The notes under the pieces were generated by a model. That model worked only from the letters and a program-made list of their open reading frames with translations. It was not told the DNA's origin and ran no database searches. A stretch of 7,180 bases of DNA from positions 1-7,180 of the forward strand of contig CAAFUD010000291.1 in assembly GCA_900766125.1 (NCBI GenBank), read 5' to 3'. This DNA is from an uncultured Veillonella sp. GTDB lineage: Bacteria > Bacillota > Negativicutes > Veillonellales > Veillonellaceae. The position numbers and the translations under genes are program-made. Every line of letters begins with the position of its first letter. The first letter of the stretch is position 1. Of the stretch, positions 1 to 6,431 are shown one piece after another.

Positions 1-1080
1 GACTAAATCCTCAAAACTTACACCTATACGCCGTATAAGTTCATTTTTATGGCAATGTTGTTCATATAATTTAATTACTGCTGTCGTTAATGTTTGCAAT
101 GAATCAGTGTACTGTTTAAGCTTTTTAGAACCTCCAGTAGAGCGCACCATATCATCTGCATAGCCAATATGAACATGAATATGGTTCGTAACCCCTTTGA
201 TTTGTAAAAGCTCTAATACCAAGGACTCCACCATTTCTCGCATAGGCACGTATGCCTCTTCGTAAGTGTAGTTACGCAACAAAATCTGACTATGCGAGAT
301 AGAATGCTTGATAGGACGATACGCATGGATATCTGCAATCGTACACGGCTCACGACCCCAAGCATGGTCGATAATGAGCTCTGCATTAACGCCAAACTCC
401 TTATACAACTTAGCCTCCGGCACCATGGTGATACCATGCAAATCATAAGCACCATATTTATGTAAGCGGTTAGCTATGCCTTTACCGATCTGCCAAATGT
501 CAGTTAATGGCTGATGATACCAAATTTTCTCTTTAAAGAGGCTTTCATCAAGATATCCTATAAAATCAGGCGCATGTTTTGCCAGGATATCGAGAGCAAT
601 CTTGGCAAGGAACAAGTTTGTGCCAATCCCAACGGTGGCATAAATCTTGGTCGCCTCTAACACCGCATCAAGTAGCATCTGCGCTAGCTCTCGAGGCGTT
701 TTCTTGTAGAGCGGTAAGTAAGGCGTAATATCGATAAAATACTCGTCGATAGAGTATACATGTACATCCTCAGGTGCCACATAGTTGAGCAAAGTCCCGT
801 AAATCTCAGCAGACGCCTGCATATACCGCTTCATATGAGGCTTCACCGTCAAATACTCAATGTGCGGAGGAATCTCAAAAAGACGACTGCGATTCTTAAC
901 ACCTAGCTTTTTTAAGGCTGGTGAAATGGCCAATGTAATAGCCCCTTTGCCACGAGACCCATCGGCCACCACCAAAGGCGTCGTAAACGGATCCAGCCCC
1001 AAATCAGCGCACTCCACAGACGCGTAAAAACTCTTCAAATCAATGCACATATACATCCGATCCGTATCAGCTGAACCCAT
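1..1080 (-). CDS. Y-family translesion DNA polymerase (UmuC/UvrX-like), 3' end cut by window edge
   Basis: Translating the minus strand from the ATG at 1080 gives 360 residues without a stop, running off the left edge. A Y-family polymerase copies past damaged template bases at the cost of accuracy. The N-terminus carries the hallmark MCIDLKSFYASVE (residues 11-23), with catalytic Asp14 and aromatic steric-gate Tyr19. The second catalytic motif is VYSIDEYFID (108-117), with Asp112 and Glu113. A thumb/helix-hairpin-helix stretch follows (DIWQIGKGIANRLHKYG, 194-210), then a little-finger domain ending near IRRIGVSFEDL (349-359). Relatives are roughly 410-430 residues, so about 50-70 are missing outside the window. 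The start is supported by AGGAGGT at 1087-1093, 6 nt before ATG. The DLKSFYAS form resembles Gram-positive UvrX/UmuC-like proteins more than DinB (Pol IV). Its own promoter with a LexA-type box lies upstream, which suggests SOS induction. The family is certain; the exact subfamily is less so. Confidence 0.93.
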   Translation of the reverse strand, partial: MGSADTDRMYMCIDLKSFYASVECADLGLDPFTTPLVVADGSRGKGAITLAISPALKKLGVKNRSRLFEIPPHIEYLTVKPHMKRYMQASAEIYGTLLNYVAPEDVHVYSIDEYFIDITPYLPLYKKTPRELAQMLLDAVLEATKIYATVGIGTNLFLAKIALDILAKHAPDFIGYLDESLFKEKIWYHQPLTDIWQIGKGIANRLHKYGAYDLHGITMVPEAKLYKEFGVNAELIIDHAWGREPCTIADIHAYRPIKHSISHSQILLRNYTYEEAYVPMREMVESLVLELLQIKGVTNHIHVHIGYADDMVRSTGGSKKLKQYTDSLQTLTTAVIKLYEQHCHKNELIRRIGVSFEDLV

Positions 1081-1150
1081 ACAAACACCTCCTCAAATCG
1101 CTAAATACCTGAAGTTTATAAGAATTAAAAGAAGAATAATTTCTATGATT

Positions 1151-1179
1151 AGTATAACAAAAATACAGAGTATTTTCAA
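1151..1179 (-). promoter_or_regulatory. Sigma-A type promoter of the Y-family polymerase gene
   Basis: On the minus strand there is a -35 TTGAAA (1179-1174), a 17-nt spacer and a -10 TATACT (1156-1151). The -10 is preceded by TGT, making an extended TGn -10. Transcription would begin near 1144, giving a leader of about 63 nt before the ATG at 1080. The promoter sits just downstream of the terminator at 1217-1263, so the gene looks independently transcribed. Confidence 0.78.
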
Positions 1180-1190
1180 ACATATGTTTG
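1177..1190 (-). promoter_or_regulatory. Probable LexA/DinR SOS box
   Basis: CAAACATATGTTTG is a perfect 14-bp palindrome. It fits the Gram-positive LexA (DinR) consensus CGAACRNRYGTTYG at every position except an A for the G at position 2. It overlaps the -35 hexamer by 3 bp (1177-1179), a placement where bound repressor would block RNA polymerase. Its position ahead of a translesion polymerase gene, a classical SOS target, supports the call. The repressor itself is not in the window. Confidence 0.75.
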
Positions 1191-1216
1191 TTATTATAGC
1201 GGCAAATTTTGGACAT

Positions 1217-1263
1217 AAAAAAAAAGTACCTACTATTAGACATCAAATCTAATAGTAGGTACT
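1217..1263 (-). terminator. Strong intrinsic terminator (16-bp stem, T9 tail)
   Basis: The arms 1225-1240 and 1248-1263 are perfectly complementary over 16 bp, with a 7-nt loop (1241-1247). In minus-strand reading the stem (AGTACCTACTATTAGA and its complement) is followed at once by nine T residues (1225-1217; the first of these also closes the stem). No T-run follows on the plus strand, so the terminator is directional. It would end transcripts coming from the dnaB side and insulate the polymerase promoter. It lies about 250 nt past the dnaB stop, beyond the inverted-repeat element. Confidence 0.9.
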
Positions 1264-1320
1264 CTTAAGTACGTGTATAACCTAACCCAAAACTTCTATT
1301 TCCAGTTCTTCCAACAATAC

Positions 1321-1511
1321 AATGAAAACTATCTAGTGCCACTATATTGATGGGACACCTTCATATCTACAGTGATAAAAAGAAAGGACTATACTTATGC
1401 AGCGACATCAGGTCACGAGGAGCAAAGAAGTATAGTCCTTTCTTTTTAATTAAAATGTAGCTATGTTACGGGGCCCCATCAATATATAGGAACTAACCGA
1501 TAGTTTTCATT
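1321..1511. repeat. ~190-nt imperfect inverted repeat; possible MITE-like element or structured RNA
   Basis: Four nested pairs of complementary segments share one centre of symmetry. These are 1321-1333 with 1499-1511 (13 bp perfect, AATGAAAACTATC), 1343-1354 with 1475-1486 (12 bp perfect, TATATTGATGGG), 1362-1371 with 1456-1465 (9 of 10), and 1377-1396 with 1428-1447 (20 bp perfect). Unpaired stretches between them differ in length and sequence on the two sides. The outermost arm overlaps the dnaB stop codon (1510-1512). No open frame inside looks like a transposase. The structure is directly visible; its identity is not. It could be a miniature inverted-repeat element, a decayed insertion sequence, or a long folded 3' UTR or small RNA. 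Confidence 0.85.
1377..1447. terminator. 20-bp perfect stem at the tip of the inverted repeat, possible bidirectional terminator
   Basis: Arms 1377-1396 and 1428-1447 pair perfectly over 20 bp and enclose a 31-nt loop (1397-1427). The base of the stem is A-rich on one side and TTTCTTTTT on the other, so on either strand the transcript would carry a hairpin ending in a U-rich run. As the first such structure after dnaB it could terminate the operon. The long loop and the AT-rich stem make it atypical, so the terminator function is a guess while the hairpin is certain. Confidence 0.5.
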
Positions 1512-2868
1512 ATTGTTCCGGCCCCATGTCTCGGAATTCCACGTCTCTAAATTGGGTTAATTCCCCAATGAATTGGAGTTCCACGGTACCGACGGAACCA
1601 TTACGGTGCTTACGAATGAGGACTTCTGCGTTGTCCCCTTTTTCGGAGTTTTCATCGTAATATTTATCGCGGTACAAGAAGATAACGATATCCGCATCTT
1701 GTTCAAGAGAACCAGATTCACGAAGATCAGATAGTACAGGCCGTTTATCAGGTCTACTTTCAACACTACGAGACAATTGAGACAAGGCGATGAGCGGCAC
1801 GTTAAATTCACGGGCGATCAATTTGAGGTTACGAGAGATTTCAGATACCTCTTGTTGACGGTTCTCGCTGCCCTTACCGGAATTGCGGCCTTGCATCAAC
1901 TGAATATAGTCGACGATAACGAGATCAAGACCATGTTCTACCTTAAGGCGGCGCAGTTTAGAGCGCATATCTTGTACGGTAAGGCCCGGCGTATCATCGA
2001 TAAAGAGCTTGGATTTACTCATGCGATCCGCAGCGGCAATAACCTTCTCCCAGTCAACAGGATCCATGTTCGCACGGCGCAATTTTTCAGAGCTTACACC
2101 TGCCACGGAGGAGAGAATACGGCCAACGAGCTGTTCCTTGCCCATTTCTAGGGAGAAGAACGCTACCGTCTTGTCGTATAGCATCGTTACGTTTTGAGCG
2201 ATGTTCAAGGTGAAAGCCGTTTTCCCCATCGCAGGACGAGCAGCTACGAGGATGAGATCAGATTTTTGTAAACCATTAAATACATGGTCTACATCCTTAA
2301 AGCCTGTTGGAACGCCTGTAATAGCACCATCATGCTGTTGCAATGCATTTAATTTATCTAAGTTAGATAATACAACCTCCCCAATAGGCGCAAATGATGA
2401 TTCGGACTGTGTTTGACCACTTACGTCCAATACCATTTGTTCCGCCTTGTTAAGGATAGCCGTTGGCTCATCTTCGCCCGCGTACGTCATGCCTACGATT
2501 TTATTCCCTGCATCGATAAGGCGGCGCAACTGAGCTTTCTCACTAATGATTTTCGCATGTTCCTCTACATTGTAGGACACCGATTCATTAGCCAAAGATG
2601 TAATATATGCAAGACCGCCTACCGCATCGAGACGCTTACGACGATCTAGCTCTTCACCAACCGTGATAAAGTCCGCCGTCTTGTTAGCATGCACGATTTC
2701 TAAGATAGCATCATAAATAATACGATGCGCATCGCGGTAAAAGTCTTCAGATTTTAGAATACTCGTTACCGTATCGACAACGGCACCCGAGTTGGATCCA
2801 TTCGTTAATAAAGCCCCCAAAACGGCTTTTTCCGCATCTAAATTATGCGGTGGAATGCGTACATCCAT
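1510..2868 (-). CDS. dnaB: Replicative DNA helicase DnaB
   Basis: DnaB is the hexameric 5'-3' helicase that unwinds DNA at the fork and recruits primase. The 452-residue product matches the usual length of about 450. The N-terminal domain (about 1-105, beginning MDVRIPPHNLDAEKAVLGALL) binds primase and packs the ring. After a linker comes the RecA-like motor, with Walker A ARPAMGKT (210-217), Walker B LVIVDYIQL (316-324), the QLSR motif (364-367), SDLRESG (380-386) and KHRNG (420-424), the region of the arginine finger. The motor is uninterrupted, so there is no intein. I chose ATG 2868 because GGGG (2875-2878) lies 6 nt upstream and the protein then starts at the usual family position. A TTG start at 2919 would add 17 unconserved residues across a hairpin. 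It is the last gene of the operon. Confidence 0.97.
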   Translation of the reverse strand: MDVRIPPHNLDAEKAVLGALLTNGSNSGAVVDTVTSILKSEDFYRDAHRIIYDAILEIVHANKTADFITVGEELDRRKRLDAVGGLAYITSLANESVSYNVEEHAKIISEKAQLRRLIDAGNKIVGMTYAGEDEPTAILNKAEQMVLDVSGQTQSESSFAPIGEVVLSNLDKLNALQQHDGAITGVPTGFKDVDHVFNGLQKSDLILVAARPAMGKTAFTLNIAQNVTMLYDKTVAFFSLEMGKEQLVGRILSSVAGVSSEKLRRANMDPVDWEKVIAAADRMSKSKLFIDDTPGLTVQDMRSKLRRLKVEHGLDLVIVDYIQLMQGRNSGKGSENRQQEVSEISRNLKLIAREFNVPLIALSQLSRSVESRPDKRPVLSDLRESGSLEQDADIVIFLYRDKYYDENSEKGDNAEVLIRKHRNGSVGTVELQFIGELTQFRDVEFRDMGPEQ

Positions 2869-2874
2869 GATAAT

Positions 2875-2880
2875 CCCCTT
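2875..2880 (-). promoter_or_regulatory. Ribosome binding site that fixes the dnaB start
   Basis: AAGGGG on the minus strand lies 6 nt before ATG 2868. It is weaker than the AGGAGG sites of rplI and gdpP but correctly spaced. The upstream in-frame TTG at 2919 lies inside the loop of a 12-bp hairpin, with no Shine-Dalgarno ahead of it. This favours the 452-residue form of DnaB. Confidence 0.7.
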
Positions 2881-2905
2881 TATAAAACCACTATGGATAA
2901 AAGAA

Positions 2906-2932
2906 TTCACCATACTCAAAGAGCATGGTGAA
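2906..2932 (-). terminator. rplI-dnaB intercistronic hairpin, terminator- or attenuator-like
   Basis: In minus-strand RNA the arms 2932-2921 and 2917-2906 form a 12-bp stem with one G·U pair and a 3-nt loop (2918-2920). A U-rich run (TTCTTTTAT) begins at the foot of the stem. It starts 5 nt after the rplI stop and ends 26 nt before the dnaB Shine-Dalgarno. It has the form of an intrinsic terminator placed inside an operon. Partial termination, 3'-end protection of the upstream message or RNase processing are all possible. I see no separate promoter for dnaB after it. Confidence 0.65.
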
Positions 2933-2937
2933 CACTA

Positions 2938-3384
2938 TTATTCAGCTACTACGTTAACCTTGATAGTACTTGTAATCTCAGGATGAACACGAACGAGTAC
3001 GTCATGTACGCCTAATGTTTTCAATGGTTCTTTGATTTCGATTTTCTTTTTATCGATATCTACTTTGTATTGCGCTTTAGCTGCATCGGAAATATCTTTT
3101 GCAGTAACGGAGCCGAATACACGACCTTCTTCGCCCATGCGAACTTTTACAGTTACTTCAACCTTAGTCAATTGAGCTGCCAAGATTTTAGCTTCGTCAT
3201 TGGCAACAGCTTTATTGTGAGCGATGGATTCTTGTTTTTGTTTCGCATTATTTACGTTAGTTGCTGTACCTTCAAGGCCAAGACCTTTTTTGATCAATAC
3301 ATTACGGCCATATGCGTCGCTAACTTCAACGATTTCGCCTTTTTTACCAACCTTTTTAACGTCTTCTAACAATACTACTTTCAT
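2938..3384 (-). CDS. rplI: 50S ribosomal protein L9
   Basis: L9 binds 23S rRNA at the base of the L1 stalk and helps reading-frame maintenance. The 148-residue product is the normal length. The N-terminal RNA-binding domain is MKVVLLEDVKKVGKKGEIVEV (1-21) followed by SDAYGRNVLIKKGLG (22-36), a close version of the L9 signature with Ala for the usual Gly before Tyr and Val for the usual Phe/Tyr after Asn. A lysine- and glutamine-rich connecting helix follows (about 40-75). The C-terminal domain includes VRMGEEGRVFGSVTAKDI (81-98). The start codon overlaps the gdpP stop as ATGA, and its ribosome site lies inside the gdpP coding region, so translation is probably coupled. A hairpin follows its stop. 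Confidence 0.97.
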   Translation of the reverse strand: MKVVLLEDVKKVGKKGEIVEVSDAYGRNVLIKKGLGLEGTATNVNNAKQKQESIAHNKAVANDEAKILAAQLTKVEVTVKVRMGEEGRVFGSVTAKDISDAAKAQYKVDIDKKKIEIKEPLKTLGVHDVLVRVHPEITSTIKVNVVAE

Positions 3385-5408
3385 TGTTCTTCCTCCTCTT
3401 TCTCAGCGGAATGAAGGGCTTCAAGAGCATGGTCTAAAATAGCCTTCTTCGCTTCCTCTATCGTCATACCTTGTAATTGGGCTCCAGCCACTGTTCTGTG
3501 ACCGCCGCCACCCAAGGCTTCCATTACAACCTGTACGTTTACCTTGCCTTTGGATCGAGCGCTAACGCCGATACCGCCGTCATTCAAGGAGTAAAGTACA
3601 AAGGCTGCTTCAATATCTTCATTACTGATGAGCATGTCTGCACTTTGTGCAGCTAATGCCATCATATCCTTCAAACCTTCAGGTGCCACGGAAATAGCAA
3701 TCCCTTCAGTTCGACTGGCTTCAAATACCATTTTAGCACGCAATTGGACAGAATCGAAGGTTTCAATAAACAATTGTTTAACCTTTTCAATATCCGCCCC
3801 TGCACGGCGCAAGAATGCAGCCGCTTCAAAGGTACGGGCCCCAGTTTGTTGAACAAAGTTCTTCGTATCGAGTACGATGCCCGCATAAATGCCTGTAGCT
3901 TCAGCTTTTGAAAGTTTTACGCCACCACCTGCATATTGTACAAGCTCTGTTACGAGCTCAGATGTAGATGATGCCGTTGGTTCCAAGTACGTAAGCAATG
4001 GATTTTCTACAAAGTCCGCTGCACGACGGTGATGATCGATAACGATGCGTCGTTCAGAAATTTCAAGAGCCTCTGGAGCTGCTACCATTTCTTGGCGATG
4101 TGTATCACAAACAATAGTGAGCGTATTAGCATCTACCCAAGCTTTTGCCGCTTCAGGGGTGATGATATGTTCTGTCCAGAACTCATCTTCTTTCAGAACA
4201 GTTACCATTTTATCAATGGCGCTTGTTTCCTTTGAAAGTACGATGCGTAATTCTTTACCCAAGGTACGTGCAATAGCTACAACACCGATAATACCACCTA
4301 ACGCATCATAGTCTTCACGCTTATGACCCATCACAAGTATTTTATCGGAATCAAGCATAAGCTCATGTAAAGCTTGTGATACAACACGAGCACGAACACG
4401 GGTATTCTTCTCAACACCAGCTGTATTACCGCCGAAGAATCGGGTACTTTCACCATCCATAATACACACTTGGTCACCACCGCGACCTAATGCAATATCT
4501 AGAGCAGCACGAGCACGACTAGAAACCTCTTTTACAGAGCCTACGTTCTCGCTAATCCCGATAGAAATCGTAGCTGGCACTTGACGGGGAGAAGGTAATT
4601 TACGGATTCTCTCAAGGATTTTAAACCCATCTTCCTCCATCGCATGAAGTGCACCACGAGAAATAGCAAAGGTATACATATCATCTTGGAAGTTACGAAT
4701 GAAGCCTTCTTGTCTATCAATTTCATCCGTAATAATGTTATTAATATCTGTCCAAACGCTAGTATACTCGCGATCACTAAGACCTTTTGTCAATTCTTCG
4801 AGATTATCAATTTGAATCATGCCCCACACAGGTTGATCTTCTTCAGCTTTAATACGGGCCTTTTCGAGAGCCGTAATGTCCTTAAAGTACAGAGCCATGA
4901 CTGCATGTTCGGCCAATTCATCTTCGCTATTGATATCTGGTCGTGTATCACGAGGATCAATGAATTTGTAAATAATTTGGAAATACTTATCTCCATACTG
5001 TTCCGTCATAAATCCAGATTTGCCCCAGATTTTATCGATACGGAAGCCAGGCATAAGCGCAGACATTTTTTGAAGTTTATTCCAGTCTACCTTAACCCAG
5101 TCTGCAAAGACACTATTATTCCATACGAGGGTACCTTGTTTATTAACAAGAGCAATCCCCATTGGCAAGTTTTGTAAGGCAAAGTTCGAAGCTTGTGTGA
5201 CGTTTTTCATCATCGCCCCAAACTGTTCCCTTGCTAAACGACGCCGGTTATGAATGGTGTTATAGTTAACCAAATATGCCGCTACTACGATAATTAGTGC
5301 TAAAACTGCAATAGCCCAGTTCAAATAGGCCAACAATAATAACAACAATACGATAACGGTAATAATGGTAACTTCTAAACCTTCCCATTTTCGTTGAAAG
5401 GATTTCAT
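3381..5408 (-). CDS. gdpP: GdpP (YybT-family) membrane-anchored c-di-AMP phosphodiesterase
   Basis: GdpP hydrolyses the second messenger c-di-AMP to pApA, affecting potassium balance, cell-wall stress and beta-lactam tolerance. The 675-residue product is close to the ~660 typical of the family. Two membrane helices lie at about 13-29 and 31-48. A PAS-like domain follows (about 65-180, with LPMGIALVNKQGTLVWNN at 81-98). Next is a degenerate GGDEF domain (about 190-320), where the signature loop reads roughly FQDDMY (240-245). The DHH domain has GHKREDYDALGG (361-372; His362, Asp366, Asp368), CDTH (434-437), DHH (458-460) and VLDTKNF (512-518). DHHA1 carries GGGGH (633-637). All the expected metal ligands are present, so it should be active. 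AAAGGAGG lies 5 nt before ATG 5408. It starts 16 nt after yybS and ends in the Glu-rich tail EKEEEEQ, which also encodes the rplI ribosome site. Confidence 0.96.
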   Translation of the reverse strand: MKSFQRKWEGLEVTIITVIVLLLLLLAYLNWAIAVLALIIVVAAYLVNYNTIHNRRRLAREQFGAMMKNVTQASNFALQNLPMGIALVNKQGTLVWNNSVFADWVKVDWNKLQKMSALMPGFRIDKIWGKSGFMTEQYGDKYFQIIYKFIDPRDTRPDINSEDELAEHAVMALYFKDITALEKARIKAEEDQPVWGMIQIDNLEELTKGLSDREYTSVWTDINNIITDEIDRQEGFIRNFQDDMYTFAISRGALHAMEEDGFKILERIRKLPSPRQVPATISIGISENVGSVKEVSSRARAALDIALGRGGDQVCIMDGESTRFFGGNTAGVEKNTRVRARVVSQALHELMLDSDKILVMGHKREDYDALGGIIGVVAIARTLGKELRIVLSKETSAIDKMVTVLKEDEFWTEHIITPEAAKAWVDANTLTIVCDTHRQEMVAAPEALEISERRIVIDHHRRAADFVENPLLTYLEPTASSTSELVTELVQYAGGGVKLSKAEATGIYAGIVLDTKNFVQQTGARTFEAAAFLRRAGADIEKVKQLFIETFDSVQLRAKMVFEASRTEGIAISVAPEGLKDMMALAAQSADMLISNEDIEAAFVLYSLNDGGIGVSARSKGKVNVQVVMEALGGGGHRTVAGAQLQGMTIEEAKKAILDHALEALHSAEKEEEEQ
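3391..3400 (-). promoter_or_regulatory. rplI ribosome binding site embedded in the gdpP 3' end
   Basis: AAGAGGAGGA on the minus strand lies 6 nt before the rplI ATG at 3384. The same bases encode Lys-Glu-Glu-Glu near the gdpP C-terminus. Together with the ATGA stop/start overlap, this makes coupled translation of L9 to GdpP likely. Confidence 0.85.
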
Positions 5409-5424
5409 AACGGCCTCCTTTCTG

Positions 5425-6384
5425 TTACAAGCTACGTTTTTGGAAACGCACTCGCATATCTAAAAACATATCTAAAATACCATATATAACGAGTGCCATA
5501 GGACTCATCACATACAAGAAGCCTATAATAGCAAACTTAAAGATTCCTGCTAAGTTATAAGACTTCATAATGGATAGCAAACATGTAATGCCGTTTAGGC
5601 CACATATCATGCCACCAAATAAGGCAATATTGAGGCCTACATCTGAAAGAATACCATTAGCATAGCCCAAGTACTGTCCGCCATAAGCAAGGATAATACC
5701 TACTGCTAATACGCCAGCACCCCAAATCGGCATGCACCATGTATCCATTGTTGGCAATGTACGCATAACACTATTTGTACGACGACCAATATAGCATACA
5801 AGCTTAGCTGAAATATAGGTTACGATTACATTGGCAGCAAACCAGTAAGCTAACAGCATACGCTTTGCTTGATCAAACGCAAAGTCTAAGCGGTTAATAT
5901 ACTCATTCATTTGCTCTTGCGTCATAGGTTGCTGTTTCACAGACTCAATAATAGCATTCTTAAGGTCTACATCAATCATATGATTAATCTGAGATAAATC
6001 AAAGGATGTAAGTCCTGCAGACACTAGAATCCCGATGAGGCTCGTTAACGTAAGTGCAATAGCTGGTATAACGATGAGCTTACCAAAGGACCAATTGGCT
6101 CTGAAAGCTTCCCCAAGGAAGATACTAGGCAAGGAATATGCCAAGATGGTCGCCATTGCCATTAAAGGACCTACTAAAAGGGAAACAAGAACGAATGCTA
6201 CCACTGATGCAGCACAACTATATCGGCTGCCCCAACGGATACCAATGATTGCAATCCCAGCTGGCGCAACCAAGGTTGCTAACAAACTGAGGATTGGAAC
6301 CGTAGAACCTACTATGGTTAACATAACAACGATGGCCGATACAAATGCTGTCTCTACCATCGCTCTTGTATTTGTTTGTTTCAT
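5425..6384 (-). CDS. yybS: YybS-family (DUF2232) polytopic membrane protein
   Basis: This 319-residue, very hydrophobic protein occupies the place of YybS (DUF2232), which precedes gdpP in many Firmicutes. Membrane segments are visible at about 12-30, 32-50, 57-90 (probably two), 102-124, 176-198, 217-237, 248-272 and 280-307. A hydrophilic loop at about 126-172 (with QQPMTQEQMNEYINRLDF, 151-168) is the main soluble region. The N-terminal half resembles the substrate-binding type of small integral membrane proteins in outline only; no catalytic motif is apparent and the molecular role is unknown. The start has GGAG at 6392-6389, 4 nt before ATG. It is the first gene of the operon and lies about 40 nt after the predicted transcription start. 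Assignment rests on topology, length and position as well as general family resemblance. Confidence 0.85.
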   Translation of the reverse strand: MKQTNTRAMVETAFVSAIVVMLTIVGSTVPILSLLATLVAPAGIAIIGIRWGSRYSCAASVVAFVLVSLLVGPLMAMATILAYSLPSIFLGEAFRANWSFGKLIVIPAIALTLTSLIGILVSAGLTSFDLSQINHMIDVDLKNAIIESVKQQPMTQEQMNEYINRLDFAFDQAKRMLLAYWFAANVIVTYISAKLVCYIGRRTNSVMRTLPTMDTWCMPIWGAGVLAVGIILAYGGQYLGYANGILSDVGLNIALFGGMICGLNGITCLLSIMKSYNLAGIFKFAIIGFLYVMSPMALVIYGILDMFLDMRVRFQKRSL

Positions 6385-6431
6385 AAATCTCCATTCTAAA
6401 TAAAAGAAGATAGATTAATTGGTATCTTTTA

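Noticed and set aside
1043..1252. Plus-strand open frame of 69 codons
   Set aside because: It runs antisense across the polymerase start, the promoter, the SOS box and most of the terminator, has no ribosome site, and gives a low-complexity Ile/Lys-rich product.
1265..1342. Minus-strand small open frame of 25 codons starting with GTG inside the left arm of the inverted repeat
   Set aside because: The only purine-rich stretch (AAGGTG) is too far upstream to be a ribosome site, the frame overlaps an inverted repeat, and the peptide resembles nothing I know.
1470..1477. GGGGCCCC 8-mer palindrome in AT-rich surroundings
   Set aside because: It stands out by composition but is a single short palindrome at the edge of one inverted-repeat block, with nothing to show function of its own.
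1321..1511. 6S RNA as the explanation for the 190-nt hairpin
   Set aside because: The size fits, but there is no large central open bubble mimicking a promoter; instead a perfect 20-bp AT-rich stem caps the structure, and spacers are asymmetric.
1510..2868. Possible intein in DnaB, a frequent insertion target
   Set aside because: Walker A, Walker B and downstream motifs are contiguous and the protein has the normal length.
2869..2919. N-terminal extension of DnaB by 17 residues from TTG 2919
   Set aside because: It lacks a Shine-Dalgarno, passes through the rplI-dnaB hairpin and adds residues not typical of DnaB, whereas ATG 2868 has a spaced AAGGGG and the usual N-terminus.
4644..5177. Plus-strand open frame of 177 codons antisense to gdpP
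   Set aside because: It lies wholly inside a well-conserved gene on the other strand, has no credible ribosome site and no recognisable motif. It is a codon-bias shadow.
6385..6431. c-di-AMP riboswitch ahead of the gdpP operon
   Set aside because: The predicted leader is only about 40 nt and shows no compact structure, far too short for the ydaO-type riboswitch.
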